A DNA stretch of 64,000 nt from Temperatibacter marinus. GTDB lineage: Bacteria > Pseudomonadota > Alphaproteobacteria > Sphingomonadales > Kordiimonadaceae. The stretch is taken from assembly GCF_031598375.1 (NCBI RefSeq), contig NZ_CP123872.1, positions 992,001-1,056,000 on the forward strand, written 5' to 3'. Below, piece after piece: positions 63,922 through 64,000 of the stretch; the first letter of the stretch is position 1, and each line of letters begins with the position of its first letter. A program made the translations under genes and the position numbers. The notes under the pieces are model-generated. The model was not told the DNA's origin. It worked only from the letters and a program-made list of their open reading frames with translations, and did not search any database.

Positions 63922-64000
63922 TAAATTATAGTCCTAGAAAAGCACATAGCAGGCTAGAGACAAGGATAAAATTAAAAAATCATATAGGGTTAAAGAAATA

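Overview
The window is chromosomal DNA of an alphaproteobacterium of moderate, slightly AT-rich composition. The evidence is gene order: ppsR next to hemE with an origin-like gap between them, maf-aroE-coaE-dnaQ, DUF6489-mnmE-mnmG-rsmG-parA-parB, bolA-cobS-cobT, ftsK-lolA, yraN-rsmI-lpoA, and a SUV3-like helicase-S4 protein-fdxA-carD. A lineage such as Emcibacterales or Kordiimonadales would fit, but the sequence alone cannot fix the order. I see no rRNA, convincing tRNA, CRISPR array, insertion sequence or prophage.

Region by region: 1-7.2 kb holds the end of a TonB-dependent receptor, dapB, a DUF350 membrane protein, a membrane-anchored trypsin-like protease, a UbiH-type hydroxylase, ftsK and lolA. 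At 7.3-12.2 kb is an accessory block on the minus strand: a TonB-dependent receptor and three tandem paralogous periplasmic solute-binding-like proteins. At 12.5-24.3 kb are a long-form aconitase B, a 35-residue membrane micro-ORF, a secreted HExxH protein, bolA, cobS-cobT, a phytase-like esterase, a class III CoA-transferase, yggS and a divergent ThiE-like protein. At 24.4-38.7 kb are gshB, yraN, rsmI, lpoA, hemW, rdgB, rph, the heat-shock set hrcA-grpE and dnaK-dnaJ, then lepB. At 38.7-43.0 kb are glgB and glgX.

From 43.2 kb the window crosses the probable replication origin. The genes dnaQ, coaE, aroE, maf and ppsR run leftward. A 453-bp AT-rich gap (46772-47224) carries perfect DnaA boxes. 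Then hemE, hemJ, rho, mnmE, mnmG, rsmG, parA and parB run mostly rightward, co-directional with replication leaving the gap. Three perfect 16-bp parS sites lie 7-10 kb from the gap, inside mnmE and rsmG, next to parAB. So initiation, segregation (ParABS, FtsK), proofreading (DnaQ) and tRNA/rRNA modification cluster here. The right end is a minus-strand housekeeping block with an unusual multi-hairpin gap between fdxA and carD.

The less ordinary items are the three-paralog periplasmic array, the HExxH protein with its micro-ORF and upstream operator-like palindrome, a 32-bp near-palindrome stranded between two convergent genes, hairpin-rich leaders before rho and carD, and the long AcnB.
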